Assembly: GCA_032433765.1 (NCBI GenBank)
Contig: JAVIAB010000101.1
Span: 62,388,092 to 62,452,091 of the forward strand
DNA length: 64,000 nucleotides
Reading direction: 5' to 3'
Origin: Megaustenia siamemsis
Taxonomy: Eukaryota > Mollusca > Gastropoda > Stylommatophora > Ariophantidae
The notes beneath the pieces were generated by a model. It worked only from the letters and a program-made list of their open reading frames with translations, was not told where the DNA came from and searched no databases. Positions 45,721-57,652 of the stretch are shown in pieces. The translations under genes were made by a program, and so were the position numbers. Each line of letters begins with the position of its first letter. Within the stretch, counting starts at the first letter, position 1.

Positions 45721-46205
45721 CGTGATGTTATCTAACTAGCATTTAAGAAAACGAGATAAATAAATGCTGGTTCAAAAAGTAGAATTAAATCAACGAAGCA
45801 ATGATCTGTTTAGAAATGATCTTTAAGAAAAACGACTATTATTGTAGATATGTTTGATCTCCACAGCACGTTCTTTCTGCTGCTGATTTCATGGTTTGTT
45901 GCTGATTTGTTCTGCGAAAATAATTTGGGCTGTTTCCCTGATTCACTAGAATTATTATTCTAGAAGTGACCAATGTTACAATCAGTTAACTTTGTTCACA
46001 TTTTCTCAGGATGTGACTACAACTGCTGTCTTCCTCTGATGTTACCAACACACACCCTTTGGCCGTGAACGATTTCATTACACATGTATTACTCCGCTAA
46101 GTAGTCGATTTAATGTGTAGCATTGTGTTGTATGATTCCGCCTCTGAGGCATTTTTTTCATGCCATTTGTCAGGTAGTCACGAACTGATTTCTATATGAC
46201 AAGAA
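45721..46205. other. Unannotated stretch
   Basis: Nothing was recognised. Confidence 0.5.
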
Positions 46206-46207
46206 TG

Positions 46208-46400
46208 AAAATGCATAACACCATTCTATAATAACTTTCTATAACACCATTCTATAACATCATTCCATCATACCATTCTCTAACATCATTCTATAATACC
46301 ATCCTATAATACCATTCTATAACACCATGCTAAAACACTTTTCCATAACACCATTATCTAACATCATTCTATGACACCATTCTGTAACACCATTATTTAA
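46208..46400 (+). repeat. Irregular 15-bp-type tandem repeat
   Basis: The unit ATAACACCATTCTAT and close variants recur about 13 times with length changes. Confidence 0.75.
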
Positions 46401-46713
46401 ATGCCAACAAAAACATGGTTAAAATCATTGAAATAACTACAAGAAATCATAAAGATCATAATGGAGCTGAAAACATTGCCACATTGTTATTTTTATAATT
46501 TGGTGGTTGACGTCTTAATAGTAATGATAACTTTAAACTGTTATCAATTATTGTTGTTACATTAGTGATATTGTTATTATTATTTTTTATTAGCTTTCTA
46601 TCGTCGTAAATACATTTGTTGAGGTAAGTTGTATGCTTTGAAACTGAAATGATTTGCCTTACGAACGATACGAGCTCTATGCGTTTTAATGTATGCTTCA
46701 TTTGTTAATGTAT

Positions 46714-46719
<6 letters not shown>

Positions 46720-46807
<88 letters not shown>
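46720..46807. repeat. (TA)n(TG)n compound microsatellite
   Basis: A pure TA run of about 45 bases is followed by a TG run of about 40 bases. Confidence 0.95.
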
Positions 46808-46809
<2 letters not shown>

Positions 46810-46997
46810 ATTATTTTTACGTCAACCAATGTCAAAGAAGTACCATTTTTCAGAAGTTTAGTCAATGAAAGGGAATATTTAATAAATTAGATCTGCGATT
46901 TGTTGGTCTTGAAGAAAGTTCTCAACAACAAAGTCTTTCTTTCGCTATCAGAGAGTCCAGCTTTTGAGGTAGCAGCATCAACGCTAAATCTGATAGA

Positions 46998-47517
46998 ACC
47001 AGTTAATAGAGCAACAACTATTGATCTAAATATGTGACAGTACCAGTTAATAGAACCACAACTATTGATCTAAATATGTGACAGTACCAGTTAATAGAGC
47101 AACAACTATTGATCTAAATATGTGACAGTACCAGTTAATAGAACCACAACTATTGATCTAAATATGTGACAGTACCAGTTAATATAGCAACAACTATTGA
47201 TCTAAATATGTGACAGTACCAGTTAATAGAACCACAACTATTGATCTAAATATGTGACAGTAACAGTTAATAGAACCACAACTATTGATCTAAATATGTG
47301 ACAGTACCAGTTAATAGAACCACAACTATTGATCTAAATATGTGACAGTACCAGTTAATAGAACCACAACTATTGATCTAAATATGTGACAGTACCAGTT
47401 AATAGAACCACAACTATTGATCTAAATATGTGACAGTACCAGTTAATAGAACCAAAACTATTGATCTAAATATGTGACAGTACCGGTTAATAGAACCACA
47501 ACTATTGATCTATATAT
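46998..47517 (+). repeat. 44-bp minisatellite (about 12 copies)
   Basis: The unit CAGTTAATAGAACCACAACT plus ATTGATCTAAATATGTGACA and GTAC recurs with exact 44-base spacing (47000, 47044, 47088). Units alternate AACCACAACT and AGCAACAACT at the left, then become uniform. Confidence 0.95.
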
Positions 47518-47555
47518 GGACACTAGGAAAATACATCATGTAATGAACAAATAAC

Positions 47556-47890
47556 TGTCATCACCATCAAGTACCGGCCCTGCTGGAGTAGGTGATCATG
47601 TATCTCCACAATTTTCGATCGCGACAGTTATTTATCATTTCTTATGTTGACCCTCTGTCAAGCCATTCTCTTAAGCTGTCTGGTATCTTTTATCTTTGCT
47701 TCCCTCTATCTCTTCATCCCTCAACTTTTCCAGTTGTTACAATATATTCCAATTGTTCTCTTTTCATTACATGGCCAAAAAATGATAATTGTTTCTTCCT
47801 AATATTGGAAATTAGCTCTGTTTTTGCTGTGACCTCTTTCAGAACATTTTCATTACTCTTCTTATATGTCCATGATATTCTCAACAAATA
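47556..47890 (-). mobile_element. LINE-E 3' end fragment
   Basis: This is a close copy of 3701-4027. The minus strand reads TYKKSNENVLKEVTAKTELI, then KKQLSFFGHVMKREQLEYIV and an acidic/basic end. The GATGATGACAG-type tail is at 47556-47566. Confidence 0.75.
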
Positions 47891-48720
47891 AATGCCAGTA
47901 AAGTTCAAGTATTGTTACATCAAGGTTTTCTATTGACATGCCCTTGACACAATGTTACTATTATCACAATCCGTTTAAAGGAATCTCAATCACAAATTTG
48001 TCAACTTTCATGACCTGGAGTATATCTCCACTTCTCGCTTTGTTCTGCCTTATCTAAACATAACTTCAGGTGTTATAAATAGTTTCTTGAATGTTTTAGA
48101 GTGTGTGGATGGTTTACACATGTGGTCAAGCCATGTCAGATATAAATGATAAATCAGTTATCCCATTTGTTTTTACTTTCATTTACAATGCTTTTTATGT
48201 TATCGATATTTTGGGTTTCAAACTGTGTAGTTTATTTATGGAGTTATCATGTGAATGTTGAAATACGGTCATTAATAGTCGTTTTACATCAGGGAATGAC
48301 AAGGTGGAGATCATTTACAATCATATTTGATATAATGAACTAATGAACTACCGATTTACTTTACTGAGCGGCAAGGACGATAGATAATTGCCTTTAGAAG
48401 GACGTTTTCTAAGCTTAACAAATTACATCTTTTACCTCAGTCTGCGAATGCTGCTTGGTTTGTAAGTAAAATAACTGACACTTGTTGTGGTAGCGAAATA
48501 GTAAATATTAGAGTAATGTGTATCTAAAATATCTCATAAACCGCTTCGACTAATATCAAACATTTCACATGTTTTATTTAAGATCACGAACTACAGAAGG
48601 ATAAATAAAAAATAGTCTAAAGAAAAATTGGGAAAATGCAAATATCATTATATTAATGATGTACCTGACCTGGAATTATGATAATGTCAATGACGACACT
48701 ATAATTTATGGTCACATGGT
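47891..48720. other. Unannotated AT-rich stretch
   Basis: Nothing was recognised. Confidence 0.5.
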
Positions 48721-48724
48721 TACA

Positions 48725-49637
48725 AAACAGTCTAGATGTATTGTGTGCACAACAGTCTAGATGTATTGTATGCACAACAGTCTAGATGCATTGTATGCAC
48801 AACAGTCTAGATGTATTGTATGCACAACAGTCTAGATGTATTGTGTGCACAACAGTCTAGATGTATTGTATGCACAACAGTCTAGATGTATTGTATGCAC
48901 AACAGTCTAGATGCATTGTGTGCACAACAGTCTAGATGTATTGTATGCACAACAGTCTAGATGTATTGTATGCACAACAGTCTAGATGTATTGTATGCAC
49001 AACAGTCTAGATGTATTGTATGCACAACAGTCTAGATGTATTGTATGCACAACAGTCTAGATGTATTGTATGCACAACAATCTAGATGTATTGTATGCAC
49101 AACAGTCTAGATGTATTGTATGCACAACAGTCTAGATGTATTGTATGCACAACAGTCTTGATGTATTGTATGCACAAGAGTCTAGATGTATTGTATACAC
49201 AACAGTCTAGATGTATTGTGTGCACAACAATCTAGATGTATTTTGTGCACAACAGTCTAAATGTATTGTGTGCACAACAATCTAGATGTATTATGTGCAC
49301 AACAGTCTAGATGTATTGTGTGCACAACAACCTAGATGTATGGTGTGCACAAACAGTATATATGTATTGTGTGCCCAAAATGTGTAGATGTATTGTGTAA
49401 ACAACAGTCTAGATGTATTGTGTGCACAACAGTCTAGATGTATTGTGTGCACAACAGTCTAGATGTATTGTGTGCACAACAGTCTAGATGTATTGTGTGC
49501 ACAACAGTCTAGATGTATTGTGTGCACAGCAGTCTAGATGTATTGTGTGCACAACAGTCTAGATGTACTGTGTGCACAACAGCCTAGATGCATTGTGTGC
49601 ACAACAACCTAGGTGTATTGTGTGCACAAACCTGTAA
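48725..49637 (+). repeat. 25-bp minisatellite (about 36 copies)
   Basis: The unit AACAGTCTAGATGTATTGTA plus TGCAC repeats. The left two thirds mostly carry TTGTATGCAC, the right third TTGTGTGCAC, with a degraded zone at 49200-49400 between them. Confidence 0.95.
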
Positions 49638-49639
49638 AT

Positions 49640-50110
49640 TTGTTTTAGAGAATTTAACGTTTTTTTATTTTTTAAGTGGACAATTTTGGTTTCGACGAAT
49701 CTCATTGAGAGAGTAGGATAAGTATTGCTGCAAACATCCGTGCACTAAAGATTCAAAACGAATTAGATGAGTGAGTTAGTGAGTAAGCGGATGCATAAAT
49801 AACTGCATTATTTAATAAACAACTCATCAATGTAAGTTAATGTGTATTTGTTGCTAAGTAAATACCTAATTGTGTTCTCAGATGGCCAATGATCCCGATA
49901 ACATAACTCAGGTAAGTAACATGACCTAGAACACCTGTACACGTAAATTCAATGTATCATTTAATGGAACAACGTCTTATTTACCTGTTTACATCATTAA
50001 CTGTCAAATATACAGTAGGATACATTCAAGTGTACCTCAAATTAATTGTGGTATCTTAGATCCTGGAAACGACCTGTTCTAACTTTGGTTGTCGTGCGAT
50101 ACCAGTAAAT
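49640..50110. other. Unannotated stretch
   Basis: Nothing was recognised between the two long minisatellites. Confidence 0.5.
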
Positions 50111-50114
50111 CCTC

Positions 50115-51295
50115 ATGTTAGAGTAATGGATGGTATAGTTGTCCCCAGATTAGAGTAATGAATGGTATCGTTGTCCCCAGGTTAGAGTAATGAATGGTAT
50201 CGTTGTCCCCAGGTTAGAGTAATGAATGGTATCGTTGTTCCCACGTTAGAATAATGAATGGTTTCGTTGTCCTAAAGTTAGAGTAATGAATGGTATCGTT
50301 GTCCCCAGGTTAGAGTAATGAATGGTATCGTTGTCCCCAAGTTAGAGTAATGAATGGTTTCGTTGTCCTTAAGTTAAAGTAATGAATGGTATCATTGTCC
50401 TTAAGTTAGAGTAATGAATGGTATTGCTGTCCTTAAGTTAGAGTAATGAATGATATCGTTGTCCTCAAGTTAGAGTAATGAATGGTATCGTTTTCCGCAG
50501 GTTAGAGTAATGAATGGTATCGTTGTCCCCAAGTTAGAGTAATGAATGGTTTCGTTGTTCTTAAGTTAGAGTACTGAATGGTAGCATTGTCCTCAGGTTA
50601 TAGTAATGAATGGTATCGTTGTCCCAAGGTATAGTAATGAATGGTATCATTGTCCTTAAGTTAAAGTAATGAATGGTATCATTGTCATTAAGTTAGAGTA
50701 ATGAATGGTATTGTTGTCCTTAAGTTAGAGTAATGAATGATATCGTTGTCCTCAAGTTAGAGTAATGAATGGTATCGTTTTCCGCAGGTTAGAGTAATGA
50801 ATGGTATCGTTGTCATCAAGTTAGAGTAATGAATGGTATCGTTGTCCTCAAGTTAGAGTAATGAATGGTATCGTTGTCATCAAGTTAGAGTAATGAATGG
50901 TATCGTTGTCATCAAGTTAGAGTAATGAATGGTATCGTTGTCCTCAAGTTAGTGTAATGAATGGTATCGGTGTCATCAAGTTAGAGTAATGAATGGTATC
51001 GTTGTCATCAAGTTAGAGTAATGAATGGTATCGTTGTCCTCAAGTTAGAGTAATGAATGGTAACTTTGTCATCAAGTTAGAGTAATGAATGGTATCGTTG
51101 TCATCAAGTTAGAGTAATGAATGGTATCGTTGTCATCAAGATAGAGTAATGAATGGTATCGTTGTCCTCAAGTTACAATTGTGAATGGTATCGATGTCCC
51201 CAAGTTAGAATAATGAATAGTATCGATGTCCCCAAGCTAGAATAATGAATGGTATCGATGTCCTCAATTTACAATAGTGAATGGTATCGATAAGA
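50115..51295 (+). repeat. 32-bp minisatellite (about 36 copies)
   Basis: The unit AAGTTAGAGTAATGAATGGT plus ATCGTTGTCCTC repeats. Sub-variants (GTCCCCAGG, GTCCTTAAG, GTCATCAAG) form successive blocks from left to right. A block of about 290 bases with the order TTCCGCAGG after TCCTCAAG occurs twice (50460 and 50750), pointing to a segmental duplication inside the array. Confidence 0.95.
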
Positions 51296-51660
51296 AAAGA
51301 TCGTATGAGCTAACTTCCGATTACGACTGTGGGGAAACAGACACGTCGTTACCATGTGACATATTTGAAAGGTCGATAAGGGATACATATTTGTTGACGT
51401 CATATTGAGATATATTGAGACATATTGAGATGACGTCATGGGACGCACCAAAATGGACGCTTCTTGCGTCCAAGCCAAGAATACAATGTTGACTTTCCTT
51501 GTCTCCAACGGTTTATCTCATTCTATTAGAGAATTTCACGCTATCTGTTACCACAATGAGGTGGCGGATTTTTTAAAAATGTAATCACGGGTTTGATAAT
51601 AAATGTATGTACACAGTTCGTTAACCATCGCTGTAGATCAAGTCTTTATTCGCTGACTTC
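51296..51660. other. Unannotated stretch upstream of the EGF/discoidin-like relic
   Basis: No exon could be called. GATATATTGAGACATATTGA at 51410-51430 is a short direct repeat. Confidence 0.4.
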
Positions 51661-51665
51661 GTTAG

Positions 51666-52952
51666 CAACCATGGAAGCTAATGACCTTACTTGTGCCGAC
51701 GGTTGGTTTGGGGCAAATTGTACGTTACAATGTCACTGCTATAATGGCTTAGTTTGTGACAAAACTACAGTGACATGTCCAAACAATAACAGTTGTCAGC
51801 ACAACATTTTTAGGTTTTTCCCTGGTTTAGGATTTATGCGAATGACTTAAAATATCCGGACAGTTTCACGGTAAAACTGAATGGTTCTGCCTTATGTGAC
51901 AATGTATCAAGGTTTGTAGTTCGTCCGCACGAGATTGATGCCTTCTGCTCTGGGGCTGGTCTGATCAACAAGTTACGGATTGAAAGGGCGATAGTTGCAA
52001 ATGTCTGCTCCATCTACATTGGCGGGGGTTGGAAAGTGGCTCTCAAACAGATCACAAACCAGATCGACAAATTTGATGCTTGTTATACAGGAGACGGATG
52101 TGGACCAGAGGCCGCAGTTAATAGCAAAACAAAGACCAATCTCTATGACAATGACTGCACACACACACAATTGGGAAGTATAACCAATTCTGTTTACTGG
52201 TGTCTGGGCTTTGCGACGCCCCAGGGGACTCACATCATTCGAATCTATCATCGAGCTAGCACTATGATTCGGGTAAAGAATGCCACTCTAACGGTTTTCT
52301 CTGACAGTGACGGAGTAGTGTTCCAGTATAATGATATATCACACCCTAATTTATCTGTGAACACTATTGTAGTCAAAACACAAACGTCAATGGCACACAT
52401 TAAGATTGAGTTCTCACCGACCATTTCGCAGGCCGACAGTGCACTGACGGTATGTGAGGTGCAAACATTTACAGACACCTATTGTCTGGACGAGCATTCT
52501 TGGTCGTTTTGTGCAGTGTGTAGGGGATGTAGTAAAGGCTGCAATGTCATCATCGGTAATTGTCACGGCAACTGTTCACATGGGATCTATGGACACGACT
52601 GTTCCGGGTCTTTTCTCAGTGTCTGTCCTTTATTTGAGGAAAAATCTGGAAAATGCCTACAATGTAAACATCTTGACTATACCTGTAATGACATTTGTCC
52701 CGATGGTAATTTTGGGCTACAGTGCGAACAGATGTGTTCTGATGGCTGTGACATCATATGAACTCTCAAATGTCCGGACAAATGTTTCAACTACACCTGT
52801 CAACAGTCGATCGGGAATCTGTACATGCAAGAGAACGTTCTATGGGTCAGACTGCACTCTCAAATCTCCGGACAACTGTTTAACGAAACCTGTGATTCCC
52901 ACGTTCAGAAGAGTCTGCCGACTACAACAAGCCCAAGCATATGGGCACTTTA
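51666..52952 (+). pseudogene. EGF-like plus discoidin-like secreted or receptor protein relic
   Basis: An acceptor-like TTCGTTAG precedes 51666. The first block (51671-51850) reads DLTCADGWFGANCTLQCHC, a laminin/MEGF-type EGF module. After a one-base shift or unseen splice near 51830, a block of about 270 codons opens with YANDLKYPDSFTVKLNGS. It contains GGGWKVALKQITNQ, a TH.Q..SITNSVYWCLGF stretch and IRIYHRAS, and resembles a fucolectin/F5-8C galactose-binding fold. Further Cys-rich EGF-like modules follow (CHGNCSHGIYGHDC, CNDICPDGNFGLQCEQMC). A TGA at 52759-52761 lies where the parallel unit downstream has TGC in DCTLK. Two more frame changes occur before 52900, and no C-terminal membrane segment is present. 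Sequence ends at about 52950 where MSE copy 4 begins. The domain naming is from motif memory. Confidence 0.65.
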
Positions 52953-52964
52953 ATGTGTTTCTGT

Positions 52965-54064
52965 GCTAGACATGGTTCATTTTTTTGGTGTTTTTTAGTG
53001 AAGCCACGGCTCATATCTTTACTGTGTTTCTGTCCTAGCCATGGCTCATATCTTAGCTTGTGTGTGCTGGCCATGGCTCATATCTTGGTGTGTGTCATGT
53101 TAGTCATATCTCATATCTTGGTGTGTCCGTGTTAATCATGTCTCATATCTTTATGTGTGTCTGTGTTTAGTCATATCTCATATCTTAGTGTGTACCAGTG
53201 TTAGTCATATGTCATATCTTTGTGTGTGCATGTCTGGGTTAGTGATATCTCATATTTTTGTTTGCATGTTTATGTTAGTCATATCTCATATCTTTGTGTG
53301 CGCATGTCTGTGTTTGTCACATCTCATATCCTTGTGTGTGCATGGCTATGTTAGTCCCATCTCATATCTTTGTGTGTGCATATCTATGTTAGTCATATCT
53401 CTTATCTTTGTGTGCATGTCTATGTTAGGCATGTGCCATATCTTTGTGTGTGCATGTCAATGTCAGTTATATCTAATAGCTTTATGTGCATATTTATGTT
53501 AGTCATGTGTCATATATCTTGATGTGTGTCAGTGTTAGTCATGCCTCGTATCGCTGTGTGCATGTCTGTATTAGTCACACCTCATATCTTTGTGTGTGCT
53601 TGTCTGTGTTAGTCACATCTCACATCTGTATGTGTGTATGTCTGTGTTAGTCACATCTCACATCTTTGTGTGTCCGTGTTTGTGTTAGTCACCTCTCACA
53701 TCTTTGTGTGTGCATGTCTGTGTTAGTCACCTCTAGTGACTCGGGCAGATGGTGCTCGTAAACCTGGGAGGGCCTACCATCTAAGGGCAGAATCCCCCTA
53801 CAGAAAAGACAATATGCTGCCTTGCAGGAAGATTGGGGACAATCAAAGGCTAGGGAAAGCAAACCCGAATAAAATGCTGGCTGAAATCGGATGCACTGGG
53901 CCACTGGCGCAGAACACAGTGCAACGTATTCACGGGTGTTCAGTCAGAGTGGATCTGATAAACTCTAATTGTGATGTTCTGTCTGTGGGGGCGATCAACA
54001 CACTTAACCTGACAGCTGACTTCATATGAGAGTCTGGAATCCTTACTCTGATTGAGTCCTGAAC

Positions 54065-54101
<37 letters not shown>
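52965..54101 (+). mobile_element. MSE copy 4: 36-38-bp array, core and (GA)n
   Basis: The minisatellite of about 18 units at 52965-53730 has units like TATCTTTGTGTGTGCATGTC. The left units are the most diverged. The landmark unit (ATATATCTTGATGTGTGTC then CCTCGTATCGCTGTG) is at 53508-53557, four or five units from the core. The core runs from about 53728 to 54060, and (GA)n spans 54066-54101. It interrupts or follows the end of the EGF/discoidin relic. Confidence 0.8.
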
Positions 54102-54105
<4 letters not shown>

Positions 54106-54228
54106 CAGGGCGGGATACATATTTTAAGTTCTGAGAAACTACAGACCTTGGAGAAAGACACCAAATATAAAGTAGCCACTATTGTAACGGACCTTTTTCC
54201 TCTTTTCTTCGCCCCGTAACTGCAGATC

Positions 54229-54673
54229 TGTCTGACGCTGTGAAGGCTCGTCGCGATCTGAGCCCTCGTGCACCGGAACTGAAATCCTGCTGACGCCGTG
54301 AATCCTCGTCAAGATCTGAGCCCTCGTGCACCGGAACTGAAATCCTGCTGACGCCGTGAATCCTCGTCAAGATCTGAGCCCTCGTGCACCGGAACTGAAA
54401 TCCTGCTGACGCCGTGAATCCTCGTCAAGATCTGAGCCCTCGTGCACCGGAACTGAAATCCTGCTGACGCCGTGAATCCTCGTCAAGATCTGAGCCCTCG
54501 TGCACCGGAACTGAAATCCTGCTGACGCCGTGAATCCTCGTCAAGATCTGAGCCCTCGTGCACCGGAACTGAAATCCTGCTGACGCCGTGAATCCTCGTC
54601 AAGATCTGAGCCCTCGTGCACCGGAACTGAAATCCTGCTGACGCCGTGAATCCTCGTCAAGATCTGAGCCCTC
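54229..54673 (+). repeat. 58-bp minisatellite (about 7.5 copies)
   Basis: The unit CCTGCTGACGCCGTGAATCC plus TCGTCAAGATCTGAGCCCTC and GTGCACCGGAACTGAAAT is almost invariant except for the first copy, indicating recent expansion. Confidence 0.95.
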
Positions 54674-55049
54674 ACTCTACTCAGGCAGTACGCCCTGCAG
54701 AGTGGCAACTGTCTTAGCACGCCTTGGACTTGCCTAGACAGGACACCCTGGACGCCAGCCCACTTGCACTGTACATGACAACGTCGACTGCCTTCCTCAA
54801 CTGACCAGTCGAGTCGCCCCCTGCCTGGTATAACAGGTTACTGTCCAGCATTGTCGCCGCAATGAATTCTCTCTCCTTGGATGAAACCCATATCATGTTG
54901 ATCGTGTCCCGGTATACTCCGCGCTGTTACTCCCGTCGTTCATAGCCCCACTCCCCCCCCCCCCCAGCGTTCGTTACTCGCTAGGGCAGACAATACAGCT
55001 AACACTCAACAAAGCATGTACTAACACAAGTGAAAAATTCACACATCCG

Positions 55050-55192
55050 AAGTTTATTTCACACAATGACAACCTCCCATAGCAAGTTTATTTCACACAA
55101 TGACCACCTCCCATAGCAAGTTTATTTCACACAATGACCACCTCCCATAGCAAGTTTATTTCACACAATGACCACCTCCCATAGCAAGTTCA
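55050..55192 (+). repeat. 34-bp tandem repeat (4 copies)
   Basis: The unit CACACAATGACCACCTCCCA plus TAGCAAGTTTATTT repeats four times. Confidence 0.9.
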
Positions 55193-55579
55193 CCAGTACA
55201 ATAGCAAAAGTCTGTTGGTAGCCTCTCACACTTCTCCTACCTTTCTCCAACAATACATCTGTAGGGATGCTGTCACTAGCATCCCAAACAGCCTTGTCGC
55301 TAACCCCCACGTGACGATACTGGTCTTCCTCAACCTCGTGTACGTCGTGGTCTCCTGGAATATCATACTCCCTCTAGAGCCCTCTCTAAGTTGATGTGAC
55401 CCTGCGAGTTGTACTCGCTCAGAGTCACTCTCCTGTCTCTCTGGCACTGTCTACCACCTAGTTAATTCTGTCATGCTTCTACACAAGCCTGACATCGTTA
55501 TGATCTACTGTACTGTCCCTGAATTGGACGTAGCTGCCCCTTAGCACGCTATCTTGTACTCATTGCTCGCTAGAAGCTT

Positions 55580-55870
55580 AAGTTGGTGAGATTACTCACA
55601 ATCTAACAAAGTCTCTTTGAATGGATGTAGCAATTAACTACATCAATAATGTCTCTTCACGACTACACGATGCCTATGGTTGGTGAGAACACTCACAATC
55701 TCACAAAGTCTCTGTGAATGATTGTAGTTACCAACTACATCAATAATATCTCTTCACGACTTCCACGAAGCCCTATATTGGTGAGAACACTCACGATCTA
55801 ACAAAGTCCCTTTAAATGGTTGCAGCTACTGACTGCATCAATAATGTTTCTTCAAATTTCTACTGTTAGC
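55580..55870 (+). repeat. About 97-bp tandem repeat (3 diverged copies)
   Basis: Copies begin at 55582, 55679 and about 55777 with TTGGTGAGA and share CACTCACAATCT, ACATCAATAAT and TCTCTTCACGACT. They are more diverged than the 58-bp array. Confidence 0.8.
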
Positions 55871-56069
55871 TAACATGACTTATTGGACTAACTCATACTT
55901 GCTAACTCATACGAGGCGCTACCATGGCCACCTTATCATATTGTTACACTACACCATCTATCCTATCACTTCTCCTGGAAATACATCTGACCAGCTCAAC
56001 ACACACCAACTATACTGCTATCTAAATCTCCGAAACGAACTCTCCTTGTTCCCGGTATCGGCTGTCAAA

Positions 56070-56345
56070 CTACATACAGTCGTCCGGATTGAACCATCGC
56101 CCCATATCGAATGACTTCGCCCATCTATTCTTTGTCTCATCTTCTCCTTTGCCCCGCCAATCATAATTCATTTTACATCTACCCTCGTTCCTACATTGCT
56201 TACAGTTCTCGTGCCTCATGATTTGTTCAGACTCTTCACATTTCACGTGGCCCATGAGTTTCCCCTGCTTCCATTTTACCCTAAACCTTTTTCTAACCTT
56301 GACCTCTACTACCTCAATCCCATTTTCTCGTCCTCTCCATATCAC
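56070..56345 (-). CDS. Unidentified small Cys-bearing open frame
   Basis: The 91-codon frame is rich in Lys, Arg and Glu and carries KCEESEQIMRHENCKQCRNE followed by GRCKMNYDW, a C-x(n)-C-x2-C-x5-C spacing that could bind a metal. It ends RWFNPDDCM. The composition is protein-like rather than low-complexity, unlike most open frames here. No family was recognised and no neighbours support it, so it could be part of the adjacent unclassified repeat island. Confidence 0.25.
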   Translation of the reverse strand: MIWRGRENGIEVVEVKVRKRFRVKWKQGKLMGHVKCEESEQIMRHENCKQCRNEGRCKMNYDWRGKGEDETKNRWAKSFDMGRWFNPDDCM

Positions 56346-56394
56346 TGCTACCTCCCTGCTTCGGAATTAACACACGCAGAATAAAGAAGAAATA

Positions 56395-57650
56395 AGTAGA
56401 ACTTATCAAATAAATGGTCAAGAGACAAATGAAAATACTCATTATTGGACAAATAGATGAGCAGAACCTTTTGGATTTAGGAAAAATAGCGGGACAAAGA
56501 AGCCATATTCTGCATGAGAACATTAATAGAAACGTACACATAAGTAAACAAACCAATATATGCCTGCTTCATAGACTACACTAAAGCTTTTGATAGAGTA
56601 CCCCACAAACAACGCATAGAATGCCTAAAATAGATATATCTAGATGACATGGACATACGAATAATATGCAATCTATATTGGGAACAGACAGCAATAATAA
56701 AATATAACAAAGAGAACTCTACACCCATTGATATTAAAAGAGGAGTAAGACAGGGATGCATCCTATCACCAAGCTTGTTCAATCTATACACTGAGCAAAT
56801 CTGTAAAAACATCATAGAGATGCCAGGCCTACAAATTAATGGAAAGATAATCAATAAAGTACGATATGCTGATGATACTGTACTACTAGCAGAAAATCAT
56901 AAAGATCCACAATAATTACTTAATGAAATAGACATGATAGGCAAAAATATGGACTAGATATGAATATCAAAAAGACTAAAACTATGATCTTAAACTAAGG
57001 AAATACTCAAAACCCATAAATGAATATCAACATTGAAGGAATAGACCTGGAGACAGTTCAGAACTACAACTACCTTGGACATACTATAACCAGTGATAGA
57101 AAATGTACAACTGAAATAAACAAAAGAATAGGAATGGCAAAAAGTAATTTTAATGCCATGTAGAACATACTAACATCAAAACAAATAACACCAGGGCTAA
57201 AAGTAAGAATAGCAAAATATTACATCTTCTCAATATTCCTATATGGTGCAGAAACATGGACATTAGACGTGAAAACATAACAGAGAATTGAAGTTTTTGA
57301 AATCTTGATATATAGAAGAATAGGTAGAATTGGATGGAAGGAAAAGAAAACAAACGACGAAGTCTTAAAACAACTAACAATGAAAAGAGAACTACTAAAC
57401 ACAATTCAAACAAGACAAATGCGACTTTTGGGCCATGTCAAAACACACACCAACCTACTGAAAGTAATCCTGGAGGGGAAAATACAAGGTAAGAGAGGCA
57501 GAGGCAGACCAAGACTAACATGGACGAGTAATATCAAAAGATGGACAAGTCAGCCTATGGCAATCTGCACCATACAAGCAAGATACAGAGTGGAATGGCG
57601 CTCCATGTTAGCCAACCTTCGTTGCGGAGACGGCACTCGATGATGATGAT
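56395..57650 (+). mobile_element. LINE-E reverse transcriptase and 3' end (longest RT copy)
   Basis: The plus strand carries, in order, RT motifs EPFGFRKNSGT (56466), the palm strand with KAFDRVPHKQ-like residues (56585), [20 protein letters not shown] (56730), the catalytic [11 protein letters not shown] (56866), and a thumb region with YLGHTITSDRK. The C-terminal MKRELLNTIQTRQMRLLGHV and GKRGRGRPRLTWTSNIKRWT end at GDGTR, a stop and ATGATGATGATGA at 57640-57652. The catalytic Asp pair is intact, but several frameshifts and stops (for example in the palm strand and after HKDPQ) make it inactive. The 5' part is truncated at about 56395. Confidence 0.9.
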
Positions 57651-57652
57651 GA

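Larger units (their letters stand above)
54180..56110. mobile_element. GC-richer repeat island, unclassified (possible non-autonomous element)
   Basis: Compared with its surroundings this stretch is richer in C and G. It holds three nested tandem repeats (58, 34 and about 97 bp), a C-run at 54947-54964, and a start TTGTAACGGACC. It has no long open frame. The sharp compositional edges and internal arrays suggest one inserted unit, but terminal repeats were not identified. This is an inference. Confidence 0.35.

Noticed and set aside
46693..46890. Short open frame over (TA)n(TG)n
   Set aside because: Microsatellite translation (IYIYIY, CVCVCV).
48725..51295. Long regular arrays as CRISPR-like repeats
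   Set aside because: Units are directly contiguous without unique spacers, and the genome is animal; these are minisatellites.
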